Assembly: GCA_965242485.1 (NCBI GenBank)
Contig: CBDESM010000003.1
Span: 1,550,001 to 1,614,000, forward strand
From: CBDESM01 sp965242485
Lineage (GTDB): Bacteria > Chloroflexota > Dehalococcoidia > Bin125
Reading direction: 5' to 3'
DNA length: 64,000 nucleotides
This document shows positions 27,530 to 35,678 of the stretch, piece by piece; positions within the stretch are counted from its first letter, which is position 1, and each line of letters begins with the position of its first letter. Under the pieces are notes generated by a model. It did not search any database. It saw only the letters and a list, made by a program, of their open reading frames with translations, and was not told the DNA's origin. A program made the position numbers and the translations under genes.

Positions 27530-28786
27530 ATGCCAGGTCCCGCATCCAACGCAGCCGCCATCGTCGGAGCCGCCGAAGCCGACGAGATCGGCTACCCGGC
27601 GACGCCCAAGTCCTCGCTCACCCTCCACATGGAGGCGATCCGCAACGTCTGCGCCCAGACCGGCATCCCGATCCGGGCCATCGACGGCATCTTCTCGGCC
27701 GGCTGGTCGTCGCAGATCGCCGAGTACCTCGGGCTGCATCCGAAGTACATCGACACCACCGCCGTCGGCGGCTGCTCGTTCGAGATGCACGTCCACCACG
27801 CGCTGGCCGCGATCCACGCCGGGATCGTCGACGTCGCCCTCGTCTCGCACGGCGAGATGGGCTTCAACGCGCGCAACACCCGCGGCCGCGGCACCGGCCG
27901 CCCCTTCGGCGGCGGCGACCCGTGGGACCCCGCGACCCAGCACTCCGTCGCCTACGGCATGGGCGGCGCGCCCACGGCCTATTCGCACGCGCTCAACCGC
28001 CACATGCACCGCTACGGCACGACCCAGGAGGACTTCGCCGAGATCGCCGTCGTCACCCGCGAATGGGCCGGGCTCAACCCCAAGGCGATCATGTACAAAA
28101 AGGCCGCCAAGGAGGACCTGCCCGAGGGCAGCATGGGCGGCGGCAAGATGGGCCACCCCTTCGGCGGCCCGATCACCGTCGACGACGTGATGAACTCCCG
28201 CGTCATCTCCTGGCCCCTCAAGCTGCTCGACGTCTGCCTCGTCACCGACCACGGCGGCGCCGTCCTGATCGTCGGCAAGGAATTCGCCCACTCGACCAAG
28301 AACAAGCCCGTCTGGATCACCGGCGCGGGCGAGAACATGTCGCACTCGAACATCATGGAGATGAGCGACTTCACCGCCACCTCCGCCTCCGCCTCCGCCG
28401 CCACCGCCTACAAGATGGCCGGGATGGGCCCCGAAGACATGGAAATGGCCATGATCTACGACTCGTTCACGGTCACCGCCGGGATCACGGCCGAGATGCT
28501 CGGCCTCGCCCCGCGCGGCGAGGGCTTCCGGCTCTGGAAGGACCGCCACGCCGCGCCCGGCGGCCGCCTGCCGATCAACACCAACGGCGGCGGCCTCTCC
28601 TTCAACCACTCCGGCATGTACGGCATGCAGCTGCTGGTCGAGGCTTACCGCCAGCTCTCCGGCACGGCCGAGGACGGCGGCGTCACCGGCGACCTCGGCA
28701 AGCAGACCGACGCCCGCTCCTGCGTCGTCAACGGCACCGGCGGCTCGCTCTCGACCACCGGCACGCTGGTGCTCACCGCCGACTAG
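27530..28786 (+). CDS. thiolase-fold (SCP2/lipid-transfer-like) enzyme
   Basis: This 418-residue thiolase-fold protein pairs with the upstream DUF35 gene. The active-site Cys position reads AVGGCSFEMHVHHA (Cys82). The later thiolase blocks are altered: the NxxGG/GHP region is INTNGGGLSFNHSGMYG and the C-terminal CxG motif is NGTGGSLSTTG with no Cys. The loss of the second Cys is like the DUF35-partnered Ltp2-type aldolases rather than true thiolases, so a C-C lyase or condensing role on acyl-CoA is plausible. Length is normal for the group. Substrate unknown. Confidence 0.85.
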   Translation: MPGPASNAAAIVGAAEADEIGYPATPKSSLTLHMEAIRNVCAQTGIPIRAIDGIFSAGWSSQIAEYLGLHPKYIDTTAVGGCSFEMHVHHALAAIHAGIVDVALVSHGEMGFNARNTRGRGTGRPFGGGDPWDPATQHSVAYGMGGAPTAYSHALNRHMHRYGTTQEDFAEIAVVTREWAGLNPKAIMYKKAAKEDLPEGSMGGGKMGHPFGGPITVDDVMNSRVISWPLKLLDVCLVTDHGGAVLIVGKEFAHSTKNKPVWITGAGENMSHSNIMEMSDFTATSASASAATAYKMAGMGPEDMEMAMIYDSFTVTAGITAEMLGLAPRGEGFRLWKDRHAAPGGRLPINTNGGGLSFNHSGMYGMQLLVEAYRQLSGTAEDGGVTGDLGKQTDARSCVVNGTGGSLSTTGTLVLTAD

Positions 28787-28834
28787 AGTGGGCGGCGCGG
28801 GCGGGCCGATGCCCGCCGGAACGGGTGCATCGAC

Positions 28835-29260
28835 ATGGCTGAAGCGGGATCCGCCAGCAGCAGGTTCGACAAGGTCTGGTACTGGCTGTGGCTGCTCGGC
28901 TTGGGCGGCGGCGTCGTCGTCTACGGGCTCACGGCCGGCGGCGTGTTCAGCGACGGCGACCTCCCGGTCTCCGAGGTCGGCGTCATCGCCGCCGGCGCCG
29001 TCAACGCCATCGGCGTCATCGCCGTTGCCCCGATCAACGCGATCGGCATCGTCGCCATCGGCGGGGTCAACTCGATCGCCGTCGTCTCGATCGGCACCAT
29101 CAACAGCGTCGGCGTGATCGCGATCGGCGGCTGGAACACCGCCGGCCTGGTCTCCCTGGGCGGCGCGTTCAACAGCTACGGCGTGATGATGGCGACCGTC
29201 AACGCCCGCACCGGCGGCCCGCTCGTCACCATGCACGACGTCAAGGTGCTCCGCAAGTAG
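28835..29260 (+). CDS. 11-residue-repeat hydrophobic protein, paralogue 1
   Basis: This 141-residue protein has one N-terminal membrane helix (about 15-35) then at least five tandem 11-residue units of the form N-x-I-G-V-I-A-I-G-G-V (INAIGIVAIGG, VNSIAVVSIGT, INSVGVIAIGG, WNTAGLVSLGG). Such regular short units may stack as a solenoid in or against the membrane. No family name is recognised. It is followed 51 bases later by a clear paralogue, so the pair arose by duplication. Confidence 0.7.
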   Translation: MAEAGSASSRFDKVWYWLWLLGLGGGVVVYGLTAGGVFSDGDLPVSEVGVIAAGAVNAIGVIAVAPINAIGIVAIGGVNSIAVVSIGTINSVGVIAIGGWNTAGLVSLGGAFNSYGVMMATVNARTGGPLVTMHDVKVLRK

Positions 29261-29311
29261 CCCCGCCGCCGCGCTGCACGCATCCCGCTTGGCATCCCGG
29301 AGGAGTGATCC

Positions 29312-29779
29312 ATGTCCGAACCTGCAAATCAGGGCAACGCGGCTCACCGCGCGGCCGAAGGCTGGACCGACGTCTGGGTGATGCTGCTCGGCGGCGGTAT
29401 CGTGATCTGGGCGCTGGCGCACGCCGGCATCCTCGGCGATATCGAACTGGATTCCGAAGTCGGCTGGTTCGCGATGGCGTCGCTCAACGCGATCGGCCTC
29501 GTCGCGGTTTCGCCGCTGAACGCGATCGGGCTGATCGCGATCGGCGGCGTCAACTCGATCGGCGTGATCACCATCGGCACGGTCAACAGCATCGGCTTCA
29601 TCGCCGTCGGCGGCGTCAACGCGCTGGGCGTGATCTCGTTCGGCGGCGCGTTCGGCAGCTACGCGCTGCTGATCGCCACGGGCGACTTGGTCTCGCGGGA
29701 CGGCAAGACCTGGGGCCGCCAGGCCGCGCCCGTCGCCTGCAACCCGCTCGGCCGCCGGCTCCTGCACTTGGACGATTAG
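29312..29779 (+). CDS. 11-residue-repeat hydrophobic protein, paralogue 2
   Basis: This 155-residue protein repeats the plan of the preceding gene: a membrane helix (about 27-45), then tandem units LNAIGLVAVSP, LNAIGLIAIGG, VNSIGVITIGT, VNSIGFIAVGG, VNALGVISFGG, then a short polar tail ending RRLLHLDD. A GGAGGAG site precedes the ATG. Function unknown. It ends 31 bases before the TPP riboswitch. Confidence 0.7.
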   Translation: MSEPANQGNAAHRAAEGWTDVWVMLLGGGIVIWALAHAGILGDIELDSEVGWFAMASLNAIGLVAVSPLNAIGLIAIGGVNSIGVITIGTVNSIGFIAVGGVNALGVISFGGAFGSYALLIATGDLVSRDGKTWGRQAAPVACNPLGRRLLHLDD

Positions 29780-29810
29780 CGATCTGGTAGCCTCGCGCCA
29801 CGAGTTGATG

Positions 29811-29887
29811 CCGGGGTGGTCCGCTTGAGGCGGGCCTGAGAGCACACCCGCTGAACCTGATCCGGGTAATGCCGGCGCAGGGAGCGT
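29811..29887 (+). promoter_or_regulatory. TPP riboswitch
   Basis: The leader contains the conserved thiamin-pyrophosphate aptamer pieces in order: GGGGTG, CTGAGA (29837-29842), CACCCGCTGAACCTGATC, CGGGTAATGCC and GCAGGGA. It ends about 20 bases before the thiD start, so ligand binding probably blocks ribosome access, and the operon downstream is thiamine synthesis and uptake. Confidence 0.95.
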
Positions 29888-29905
29888 TCCAGGTCCGCCC
29901 GCAGC

Positions 29906-30763
29906 TTGTCCGAACCGGCGCGAAAGCGTCAGCGCGTGCGCGTCATCTGCAGCATCGCCGGTTCCGATTCCTGCGCCGGCGCCGGCATCCAAGCCGACAT
30001 CAAGGCCGCCGCCGCCTTCCTCGGCTGCCACGCCGCCACCGTGATCACCGCGATCACCGCCCAGAACACGCTCGGCGTCCAAAGCGCGCACCAGCTGCCC
30101 ACCTCCGTCGTGCGGGCCCAGATCGCCTCCGTCTTCGACGACCTCGACGTGGCCGTGGTCAAGACCGGCATGCTCGGCGACTCCGAGATGATCGAAACGG
30201 TCGCCGACGAGCTCTCGGCGCGGCCGAGGCGCTGGACCGTCGTCGACCCGGTGATGATCTCCAAGACCGGCTTCGCGCTCTTGGCGGACGACGCGGTCGC
30301 CACGTTCACCAGCCTGATGCTGCCACTGGCCGACCTGCTCACGCCCAACACGCACGAGGCCGAACGGCTCACCGGCATCGCCGTGCGCACGCTCGACGAC
30401 GCTAAGCGCGCCGGCCAAGCGCTGCTCGAACTCGGCGCCAAGGCCGTGCTCGTCAAGGGCGGGCATCTCGAGGAAGCGCCCGGCACCGACACGCTCGTCA
30501 CCGCCGAGGGCTTCCAGATCTTCGAAGGCCGCTGGATCGAAACCAAGCACACGCACGGCACCGGCTGCACCTACGCCTCCGCCATCGCCGCCCGCCTCGC
30601 CCATTCCTTCAACATCGACGACGCGGACCCGAGCGGCGCGATCGAGGACGCGAAGCTCTGGCTCGACGCCGGCGTGATCCAGTACGGCCTGCCGATCGGC
30701 CATGGCGTCGGCCCGACCAATCCCTTCTACGACCGCGAGTGGTACGGATGGAACGGCGGATGA
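29906..30763 (+). CDS. thiD: hydroxymethylpyrimidine (phosphate) kinase
   Basis: This 285-residue ribokinase-fold enzyme phosphorylates HMP and HMP-P for thiamine synthesis. Family blocks: SIAGSDSCAGAGIQADIKA, AITAQNTLGVQ, VVKTGMLG, VVDPVMISKTG, LTPNTHEAERL, LVKGGHLE and HTHGTGCTYASAIAA with the catalytic Cys/Gly loop. The start is TTG at 29906; a GTG at 29936 would also fit. The gene directly follows the TPP riboswitch and overlaps thiE by four bases. Confidence 0.95.
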   Translation: MSEPARKRQRVRVICSIAGSDSCAGAGIQADIKAAAAFLGCHAATVITAITAQNTLGVQSAHQLPTSVVRAQIASVFDDLDVAVVKTGMLGDSEMIETVADELSARPRRWTVVDPVMISKTGFALLADDAVATFTSLMLPLADLLTPNTHEAERLTGIAVRTLDDAKRAGQALLELGAKAVLVKGGHLEEAPGTDTLVTAEGFQIFEGRWIETKHTHGTGCTYASAIAARLAHSFNIDDADPSGAIEDAKLWLDAGVIQYGLPIGHGVGPTNPFYDREWYGWNGG

Positions 30764-31416
30764 CGGGCGCGCCGCGGATCGGCCGCCTGCACGTGATCAC
30801 CGACGAGGTCCTGCAAGACCGCTTCAGCCACGCGGAGCTGGCCCGTTTCGCCGCAGAGGGCGGCGCGGACGTCATCCAGTACCGCGAGAAGCGCCCGCTG
30901 GCCACGCGTGAGCTGGTCGAGGCCGCCGCCGCCGTCCGCGACGCGATCAACGGCAGCGGGGCCGGCCTGATCGTCAACGACCGCGTCGACGTCGCCGCGG
31001 CCGCCGGTGCGGACGTGCATCTCGGCCGCGATGACCTCGCCCCCGCCGCCGCCCGCCGCCTGCTCGGGCCCGGAGCGGTGATCGGCGGCACGGCCAACAG
31101 CATCGAGGAAGCGCGCCGCGTCGCGGCCGGGCCGGTCGATTACATCGGCGTCGGCCCCGTCTACGGCACTGCATCGAAGGGCGACCGCGCGGCGCCGAAG
31201 CTGGGGCTGGAGCGCCTGGCCGAGATCGCCGCGGCGGTGGACAAGCCCGTGATCGCGATCGGCGGCATCCAAGCCTCGAACGCGGCCGAGGTCATGGCGG
31301 CGGGCGCGCACGGCATCGCGGTCCTCTCCGCCGTGGTCTGCCGGGCCGATCCGCGCGCGGCGGCGGCCGAGTTCCGCGCCGCGCTCGATGCTGCGCTGGC
31401 GGAGCCGGGGCCATGA
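30760..31416 (+). CDS. thiE: thiamine-phosphate synthase
   Basis: This 218-residue TIM-barrel enzyme joins HMP-PP and the thiazole phosphate. Motifs: VITDE, VIQYREKRPLATREL, LIVNDRVDVAAAAGADVHLG, GGTANSIEEARR, DYIGVGPVYGTASKGDRAAPKLG and VIAIGGIQASNAAEV. Start at ATG 30760 overlaps the thiD stop (ATGA). It is the clear catalytic ThiE; a more divergent TenI-like gene lies at the end of the cluster. Confidence 0.95.
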   Translation: MTGAPRIGRLHVITDEVLQDRFSHAELARFAAEGGADVIQYREKRPLATRELVEAAAAVRDAINGSGAGLIVNDRVDVAAAAGADVHLGRDDLAPAAARRLLGPGAVIGGTANSIEEARRVAAGPVDYIGVGPVYGTASKGDRAAPKLGLERLAEIAAAVDKPVIAIGGIQASNAAEVMAAGAHGIAVLSAVVCRADPRAAAAEFRAALDAALAEPGP

Positions 31417-32576
31417 TCCATACGTTCGAAGCCTTGGTCGTCGGCGCGGGCGCGATCGGCCTCTCGGTCGCGTTCGAGCTGATCCGCCGCGGCCACGACG
31501 TGCAGGTGATCGACACCCGCCGCGGCTGGGACGTCCGCGCCAGCAACGTCGCGGCTGGCATGCTCGGTCCCGCCTCCGAAGCCGAGATCGCGGAACCGGC
31601 CGCGCTCGAACTGCAGCTCGACAGCCTGCGGCGCTATCCCGAATTCATCGCCGCCCTCGAATCCGCGTCGGGCGAGCCCTCCGGCTACCGAGCCGAAGGC
31701 ACGCTGTGGCCCGCGCGGCACCGCGACGACGAGCTGCAGTTGGAACACCTCCATCAAGTCCAACGGGATCGCGGCCTGGAAGCCGAGTGGCTGACCGCAG
31801 CGCAGGCGCGGGCGCTGGAACCGGCGCTCGCCCCGCGCGTGATCGGCGGCCTCTTCGTAGCCGGCGACCACCAAGTCGACCCGCGCCGCTTCACCAACGC
31901 GCTCCAGCGCGCAGTCACCAACCACCGGAGCTGGCTGCATTGGGAAACCCGGATTCGGCGCTATGAGGAAATCGCGGACGGGTTCCACGTCTGGTACGGC
32001 GGCGCGAGCGGCATGAACTTCCGCGCGCGCCACATCGTCATCGCCACCGGCCCTTGGAACGACCAGCTCAAGCAGCCGCCGCTGCCGCCGATCGGGATGC
32101 GCCCCGTCAAGGGGCAGCTGCTGCGCCTGCGCGGCGAACCGCTTGCCGACCGCGTCCTCCGCACGCCGGACGTCTACATCGTCCCGCGCGCCGACGGCGA
32201 GCTGATCATCGGCGCGACCGAGGAAGAACAGGGCTGGGACGACCGCCCGATGGCCGGCGGGGTGCTCGACCAGCTGCGCTACGCCTGGGAGGTGCTGCCG
32301 GGCATCTACGACCTCGAACTCCGCGAGATCAGCGTCGGTTTCCGCCCCGCCGTCGGCGATCACATGCCCGTGATCGGCCGCGCCGATGATCATGAGCGGA
32401 TCATCTACGCGACCGGCCACTACCGGCACGGCATCCTGCTCGCGCCGGCCACCGCTTGGCACGTCGCCAACCTGATCGAAGGGCGGGACGCGCCCGATGT
32501 GCTGCGCCCGTTCGCGCCGCGGCGGCTGACCGCCCCCATCGCCTCGCCCCTTCCCCGCAAGGAGGCCGTCAGATGA
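31413..32576 (+). CDS. thiO: glycine oxidase
   Basis: This 387-residue FAD enzyme oxidises glycine to the imine used for thiazole formation, the aerobic alternative to ThiH. The N-terminal FAD motif is VVGAGAIGLSVAFELIRRGHDVQVID; ASNVAAGMLGP and the C-terminal VGDHMPVIGRADDHERIIYATGHYRHGILLAPATA block are typical. Its ATG overlaps the thiE stop. Confidence 0.95.
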   Translation: MIHTFEALVVGAGAIGLSVAFELIRRGHDVQVIDTRRGWDVRASNVAAGMLGPASEAEIAEPAALELQLDSLRRYPEFIAALESASGEPSGYRAEGTLWPARHRDDELQLEHLHQVQRDRGLEAEWLTAAQARALEPALAPRVIGGLFVAGDHQVDPRRFTNALQRAVTNHRSWLHWETRIRRYEEIADGFHVWYGGASGMNFRARHIVIATGPWNDQLKQPPLPPIGMRPVKGQLLRLRGEPLADRVLRTPDVYIVPRADGELIIGATEEEQGWDDRPMAGGVLDQLRYAWEVLPGIYDLELREISVGFRPAVGDHMPVIGRADDHERIIYATGHYRHGILLAPATAWHVANLIEGRDAPDVLRPFAPRRLTAPIASPLPRKEAVR

Positions 32577-32791
32577 GCTCCGCGACGATCGAACTCACGG
32601 TCAACGGCGAACCCGCAGCAGTTGAGGCCGCCGCGATCCCCGACCTGCTCCGCGCGCTCGGCTACGACCCGGAGCAGCAGGGCATCGCCGTCGCGGTCAA
32701 CGCCGAGGTCGTGCCGCGCAGCCAATGGGCCGAATCAACGATCGCCGCCGGCGACCGCATCGAGATCGTCGGCGCGAAGCAGGGCGGATAG
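32573..32791 (+). CDS. thiS: sulfur carrier protein ThiS
   Basis: This 72-residue ubiquitin-like protein ends in the required Gly-Gly (IEIVGAKQGG), which is adenylated and thiocarboxylated as sulfur donor for ThiG. It starts with TIELTVNGEPAAVEAAAIPDLLRALGYD, the beta-grasp opening. ATG 32573 overlaps the thiO stop. Confidence 0.95.
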   Translation: MSSATIELTVNGEPAAVEAAAIPDLLRALGYDPEQQGIAVAVNAEVVPRSQWAESTIAAGDRIEIVGAKQGG

Positions 32792-32799
32792 GAGGCGGC

Positions 32800-33606
32800 A
32801 TGGCCGGACTCGCTGATCAATGGACGCTCGCGGGCGAGGAGATGTCCTCGCGCGTGCTGCTCGGCACGGCGCGCTATCCCAGCCGGCAGGTCCTGCTCGA
32901 CGCGCTCGAGGCCTCCGGCACGGAGCTCGTCACCGTCGCGCTGCGCCGCGTCGGCGTCGACGGCGGCGGCGAGAACCTCTACGACGCGCTCACCGGGCGC
33001 GGCTACAAGCTGCTGCCCAACACGTCCGGCTGCTTCACCGCCTCCGACGCCGTGCTCACCGCCGAACTCGCCCGCGAAGCGCTCGGCGTCGACCTGGTCA
33101 AGCTCGAAGTGATCGCGGACGAGGAGACGCTGCTGCCCGACACGCACGAGCTGCTCGAGGGCGCGCGCGAACTGATCCGCCGCGGCTTCCGCGTGCTGCC
33201 CTACACCAACGACGACCCGATCGTCGCCAAGAAGCTCGAAGACGCCGGCTGCGCCGCCGTGATGCCGCTGGGCGCGCCGATCGGCTCCGGCCTCGGCATC
33301 CGCAATCCGCACAACATCGAGCTGATCGTCGAACGCTCGAACGTGCCCGTCATCGTCGACGCCGGCGTCGGCACCGCCTCCGACGTAGCCATCGCGTTCG
33401 AGCTCGGCGTCGACGGCGTGCTGCTCAACACGGCCGTCGCCCGCGCGCGGGATCCGGTCCGCATGGCCCGCGCGGTCAACGCCGCGGCGCGGGCCGGGCG
33501 CGACGCCTTCCTCGCCGGCCGCATGCCGCGCAAATTCTTCGCCGAAGCGTCTTCCCCGGCGGCGGGGAGGATCGAACGCGCCGGAACCGATGGAGGAACC
33601 GAATGA
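32800..33606 (+). CDS. thiG: thiazole synthase
   Basis: This 268-residue TIM-barrel enzyme forms the thiazole phosphate carboxylate from DXP, dehydroglycine and ThiS thiocarboxylate. Blocks: SRVLLGTARYPS, VTVALRR, NTSGCFTASDAVLTAELAREAL, DLVKLEVIADEETLLPD with the Schiff-base Lys, CAAVMPLGAPIGSGLGIRNP and VIVDAGVGTASDVAIAFELGVDGVLLNTAVA. Start ATG 32800 has GGAGG just before it. Confidence 0.95.
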   Translation: MAGLADQWTLAGEEMSSRVLLGTARYPSRQVLLDALEASGTELVTVALRRVGVDGGGENLYDALTGRGYKLLPNTSGCFTASDAVLTAELAREALGVDLVKLEVIADEETLLPDTHELLEGARELIRRGFRVLPYTNDDPIVAKKLEDAGCAAVMPLGAPIGSGLGIRNPHNIELIVERSNVPVIVDAGVGTASDVAIAFELGVDGVLLNTAVARARDPVRMARAVNAAARAGRDAFLAGRMPRKFFAEASSPAAGRIERAGTDGGTE

Positions 33607-34235
33607 GCGAACCCGGACTCTCCCAGCGCCTCTGGGAGGCCAACGCCGACTTGGCGCAGGCCTCCCTCGAGCATCCATTCGTGCAGGGCCTGGCCGACGG
33701 CACCCTGCCCGACGAGACCTACGCCTTCTTCTCCGGGCAGGATCACTTCTACCTCGACGTCTTCGCCCGCTGCTACGCGCTCGGCGCATACCGCGCGCCC
33801 GACCGCGCCTCGCGCCGCAAGTTCGGCCAGCTGCTCAGCGGGCTCGTCACCGAGGGCACGCTGCACGAGCGCACGGCCGAGGAATTGGACCTCGACTTGG
33901 AATCGGCTGAGCCCGCGCCGGCCGCGCGCGAGTACACCGACTTCCTGCTCGCCGCCAGCGCCGTCGGCACGCTCGGCGAGCACCTCGCCGCGATGGCCCC
34001 CTGCGCCCGCCTCTACCGCTTCCTCGGCACCCGGCTCGCCGACCAGCCCTACGACCCCAAGTACAAGTTCTGGATCGAGATGTACGCCGGCGACCGCTAC
34101 GGCGGCAACGTCGCCGCCGTCGAGGCGCTGCTCGATCAACACGGGCGGGACGCGCCCGGCGAGCGCTCCAAGTACCGCACCGCGATGCAGCTGGAATGGA
34201 ACTTCTTCGAGTCGGCCTGGAACGGAGGACAGTGA
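33603..34235 (+). CDS. tenA: aminopyrimidine aminohydrolase / thiaminase II
   Basis: This 210-residue helical enzyme salvages HMP from degraded thiamine. Typical pieces: HPFVQGLADGTLPDETYAFFSGQDHFYL, and MAPCARLYRFLGTRLAD with the likely catalytic Cys, then KYKFWIEMYAGDRYGGNVAA. ATG 33603 overlaps the thiG stop. With the ThiY-like binding protein next door, this points to uptake and salvage of pyrimidine precursors. Confidence 0.9.
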   Translation: MSEPGLSQRLWEANADLAQASLEHPFVQGLADGTLPDETYAFFSGQDHFYLDVFARCYALGAYRAPDRASRRKFGQLLSGLVTEGTLHERTAEELDLDLESAEPAPAAREYTDFLLAASAVGTLGEHLAAMAPCARLYRFLGTRLADQPYDPKYKFWIEMYAGDRYGGNVAAVEALLDQHGRDAPGERSKYRTAMQLEWNFFESAWNGGQ

Positions 34236-35518
34236 TGCGCAGGATTCTCAAATTCCCCCTGCTCGTGGCGGCGCTCGCCATAGCCGCGGTGCTCGCCATC
34301 GCCTGCGAGCCCGAACCGCCGCGCGAAACCGCGCCGGTACCGCCGAATCTGCCGACCCTGACCGCGACTCTGGGAACCGCCTACGAAACGGTGCTGCCCG
34401 AATCCGAGGGAACGCCCGCGCCCACGATCACACTCGCCGGCGTTCCCGACGGCCTCAAGTACACGGCGGCGACGCGGACCTTGGCCGGCACGCCGGCCGA
34501 GCCGGGCGCCTTCACGCTTCAATACACCGCGACCAATACCGCCGGCGAGACCACCGTCGCGTTCGGCTTGGTCATCGAACCCGCCAGCGTCAAGCTGCAG
34601 CTCGACTGGCTGCCCAACACGAACCACACAGGAATCTACGCCGCACTTGAACAAGGCTGGTACGACGCCGAAGGCATCGCACTCGAGATCCTGCCCTACA
34701 GCGGCGCGAACGGCGATGTCCTGGTCGCCGAGGGCGTCGCCGATGTCGCGTTCTCGTTCTCGACGACGCTCCCTTTCGCCCGCGCCCAAGGCCTCGAAGT
34801 CGTCAGCATCGCCGCCGTGCTGCAGAAGTCGCCCACCGCCATCGCCGTCCTCGCCGACGGCCCGATCTCGCGCCTGCGCGACCTCGACGACCGGCTCTAC
34901 GGCGGCTTCGGACTGCCCTACGAGAAGCCGCAATGGACGGCCGTCGTCCAGGCCGACGGCGGCGAAGGCACCGTGCAGGGCGTGATCCTGAATACCGCCG
35001 CCTACGAGGCGCTCTATAACGGCAACGTCCAGGCTGCCGAGATTTTCGTTACTTGGGAGGGCATCGAGGCAGCCCAGCGCGGCGTCGACCTGCGCACTTG
35101 GACCTACCAGGACTTCGGCATCCCCGACCGCTACGGCGTGCTCCTGGTCGCGTCGGAATCGGCCGTCGAGGAAAACGCCGACGTCTTGGAACGGTTCCTC
35201 CGCGCCACCATCCGCGGCTACGAGTTCGCCGCCGCCAACCCGCGCGAAGCCTCCGACATGCTCGTCCGCGGCGCCGGCGAGGAAGCCTTCCCCAGCCTCG
35301 ATCTCGTCTACGAGTCCGCCGAATTGCTCGGCGCCGAGTACTACCTCGACGCCAGCGCCCGCTGGGGCTCCCAAACGCTCGACCGCTGGACCGGCTACAC
35401 CCGCTGGCTCTACCAAGCCGGCCTGCTCAGCAACGCCGACGGCGAGCAACTCTCCGAAGAGCTCGACTACGCCGCGATGTACACGGACGCGATCTACCAA
35501 GCCGCCCTCGACGACTGA
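34235..35518 (+). CDS. thiY: ThiY-like (NMT1/THI5) substrate-binding lipoprotein with Ig-like spacer
   Basis: This 427-residue protein has a lipobox ending LAIAC (Cys24), an Ig-like domain of the He_PIG type (about 38-117; TPAPTITLAGVPDGLKYTAATRTLAGTPAEPG...), then an NMT1/SsuA-like periplasmic-binding domain (about 120-340; VKLQLDWLPNTNHTGIYAALEQGWYDAEGI). Family members bind formyl-aminopyrimidine (FAMP) or HMP-type thiamine precursors. The Ig-like module between anchor and binding domain is unusual. The ATG overlaps the tenA stop (TGATG). Its ABC partner genes follow, after an interrupting cassette. Confidence 0.85.
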   Translation: MRRILKFPLLVAALAIAAVLAIACEPEPPRETAPVPPNLPTLTATLGTAYETVLPESEGTPAPTITLAGVPDGLKYTAATRTLAGTPAEPGAFTLQYTATNTAGETTVAFGLVIEPASVKLQLDWLPNTNHTGIYAALEQGWYDAEGIALEILPYSGANGDVLVAEGVADVAFSFSTTLPFARAQGLEVVSIAAVLQKSPTAIAVLADGPISRLRDLDDRLYGGFGLPYEKPQWTAVVQADGGEGTVQGVILNTAAYEALYNGNVQAAEIFVTWEGIEAAQRGVDLRTWTYQDFGIPDRYGVLLVASESAVEENADVLERFLRATIRGYEFAAANPREASDMLVRGAGEEAFPSLDLVYESAELLGAEYYLDASARWGSQTLDRWTGYTRWLYQAGLLSNADGEQLSEELDYAAMYTDAIYQAALDD

Positions 35519-35520
35519 GC

Positions 35521-35658
35521 GCGGCGATTGTCCATGCCGGCTCGCGCGTGCTCACGCTTATCATTGAGGGACCGGACGAGAAAGGCCGCTGGCATATCGT
35601 TACCGTGTTCCCAACCAGCAACGCTGCCGACCTCGATCGCTACTGGCGATCCCGATAG
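35521..35658 (+). pseudogene. relic of a BrnT-like toxin gene (C-terminal fragment)
   Basis: The frame ending at TAG 35658 encodes GSRVLTLIIEGPDEKGRWHI and continues to a DLDRYWRSR end. It aligns with the C-terminal third of the BrnT-like gene at 41669 (SGRFLTFILEAPDDRRVSQI ... DIARYRRAR). The N-terminal half is missing: the fragment begins directly after the thiY stop. A GTG at 35548 could give a 36-residue peptide. It is followed by a partner-type gene, so a toxin-antitoxin-like cassette once sat here. Confidence 0.55.
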
Positions 35659-35678
35659 GGCGAAGAACGCGTACTCCG

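Noticed and set aside
27407..30703. 1098-codon minus-strand open frame across the thiolase, repeat-protein and thiD genes
   Set aside because: High GC leaves the antisense frame without stops; it covers several real plus-strand genes and the TPP riboswitch and has no recognisable domain.
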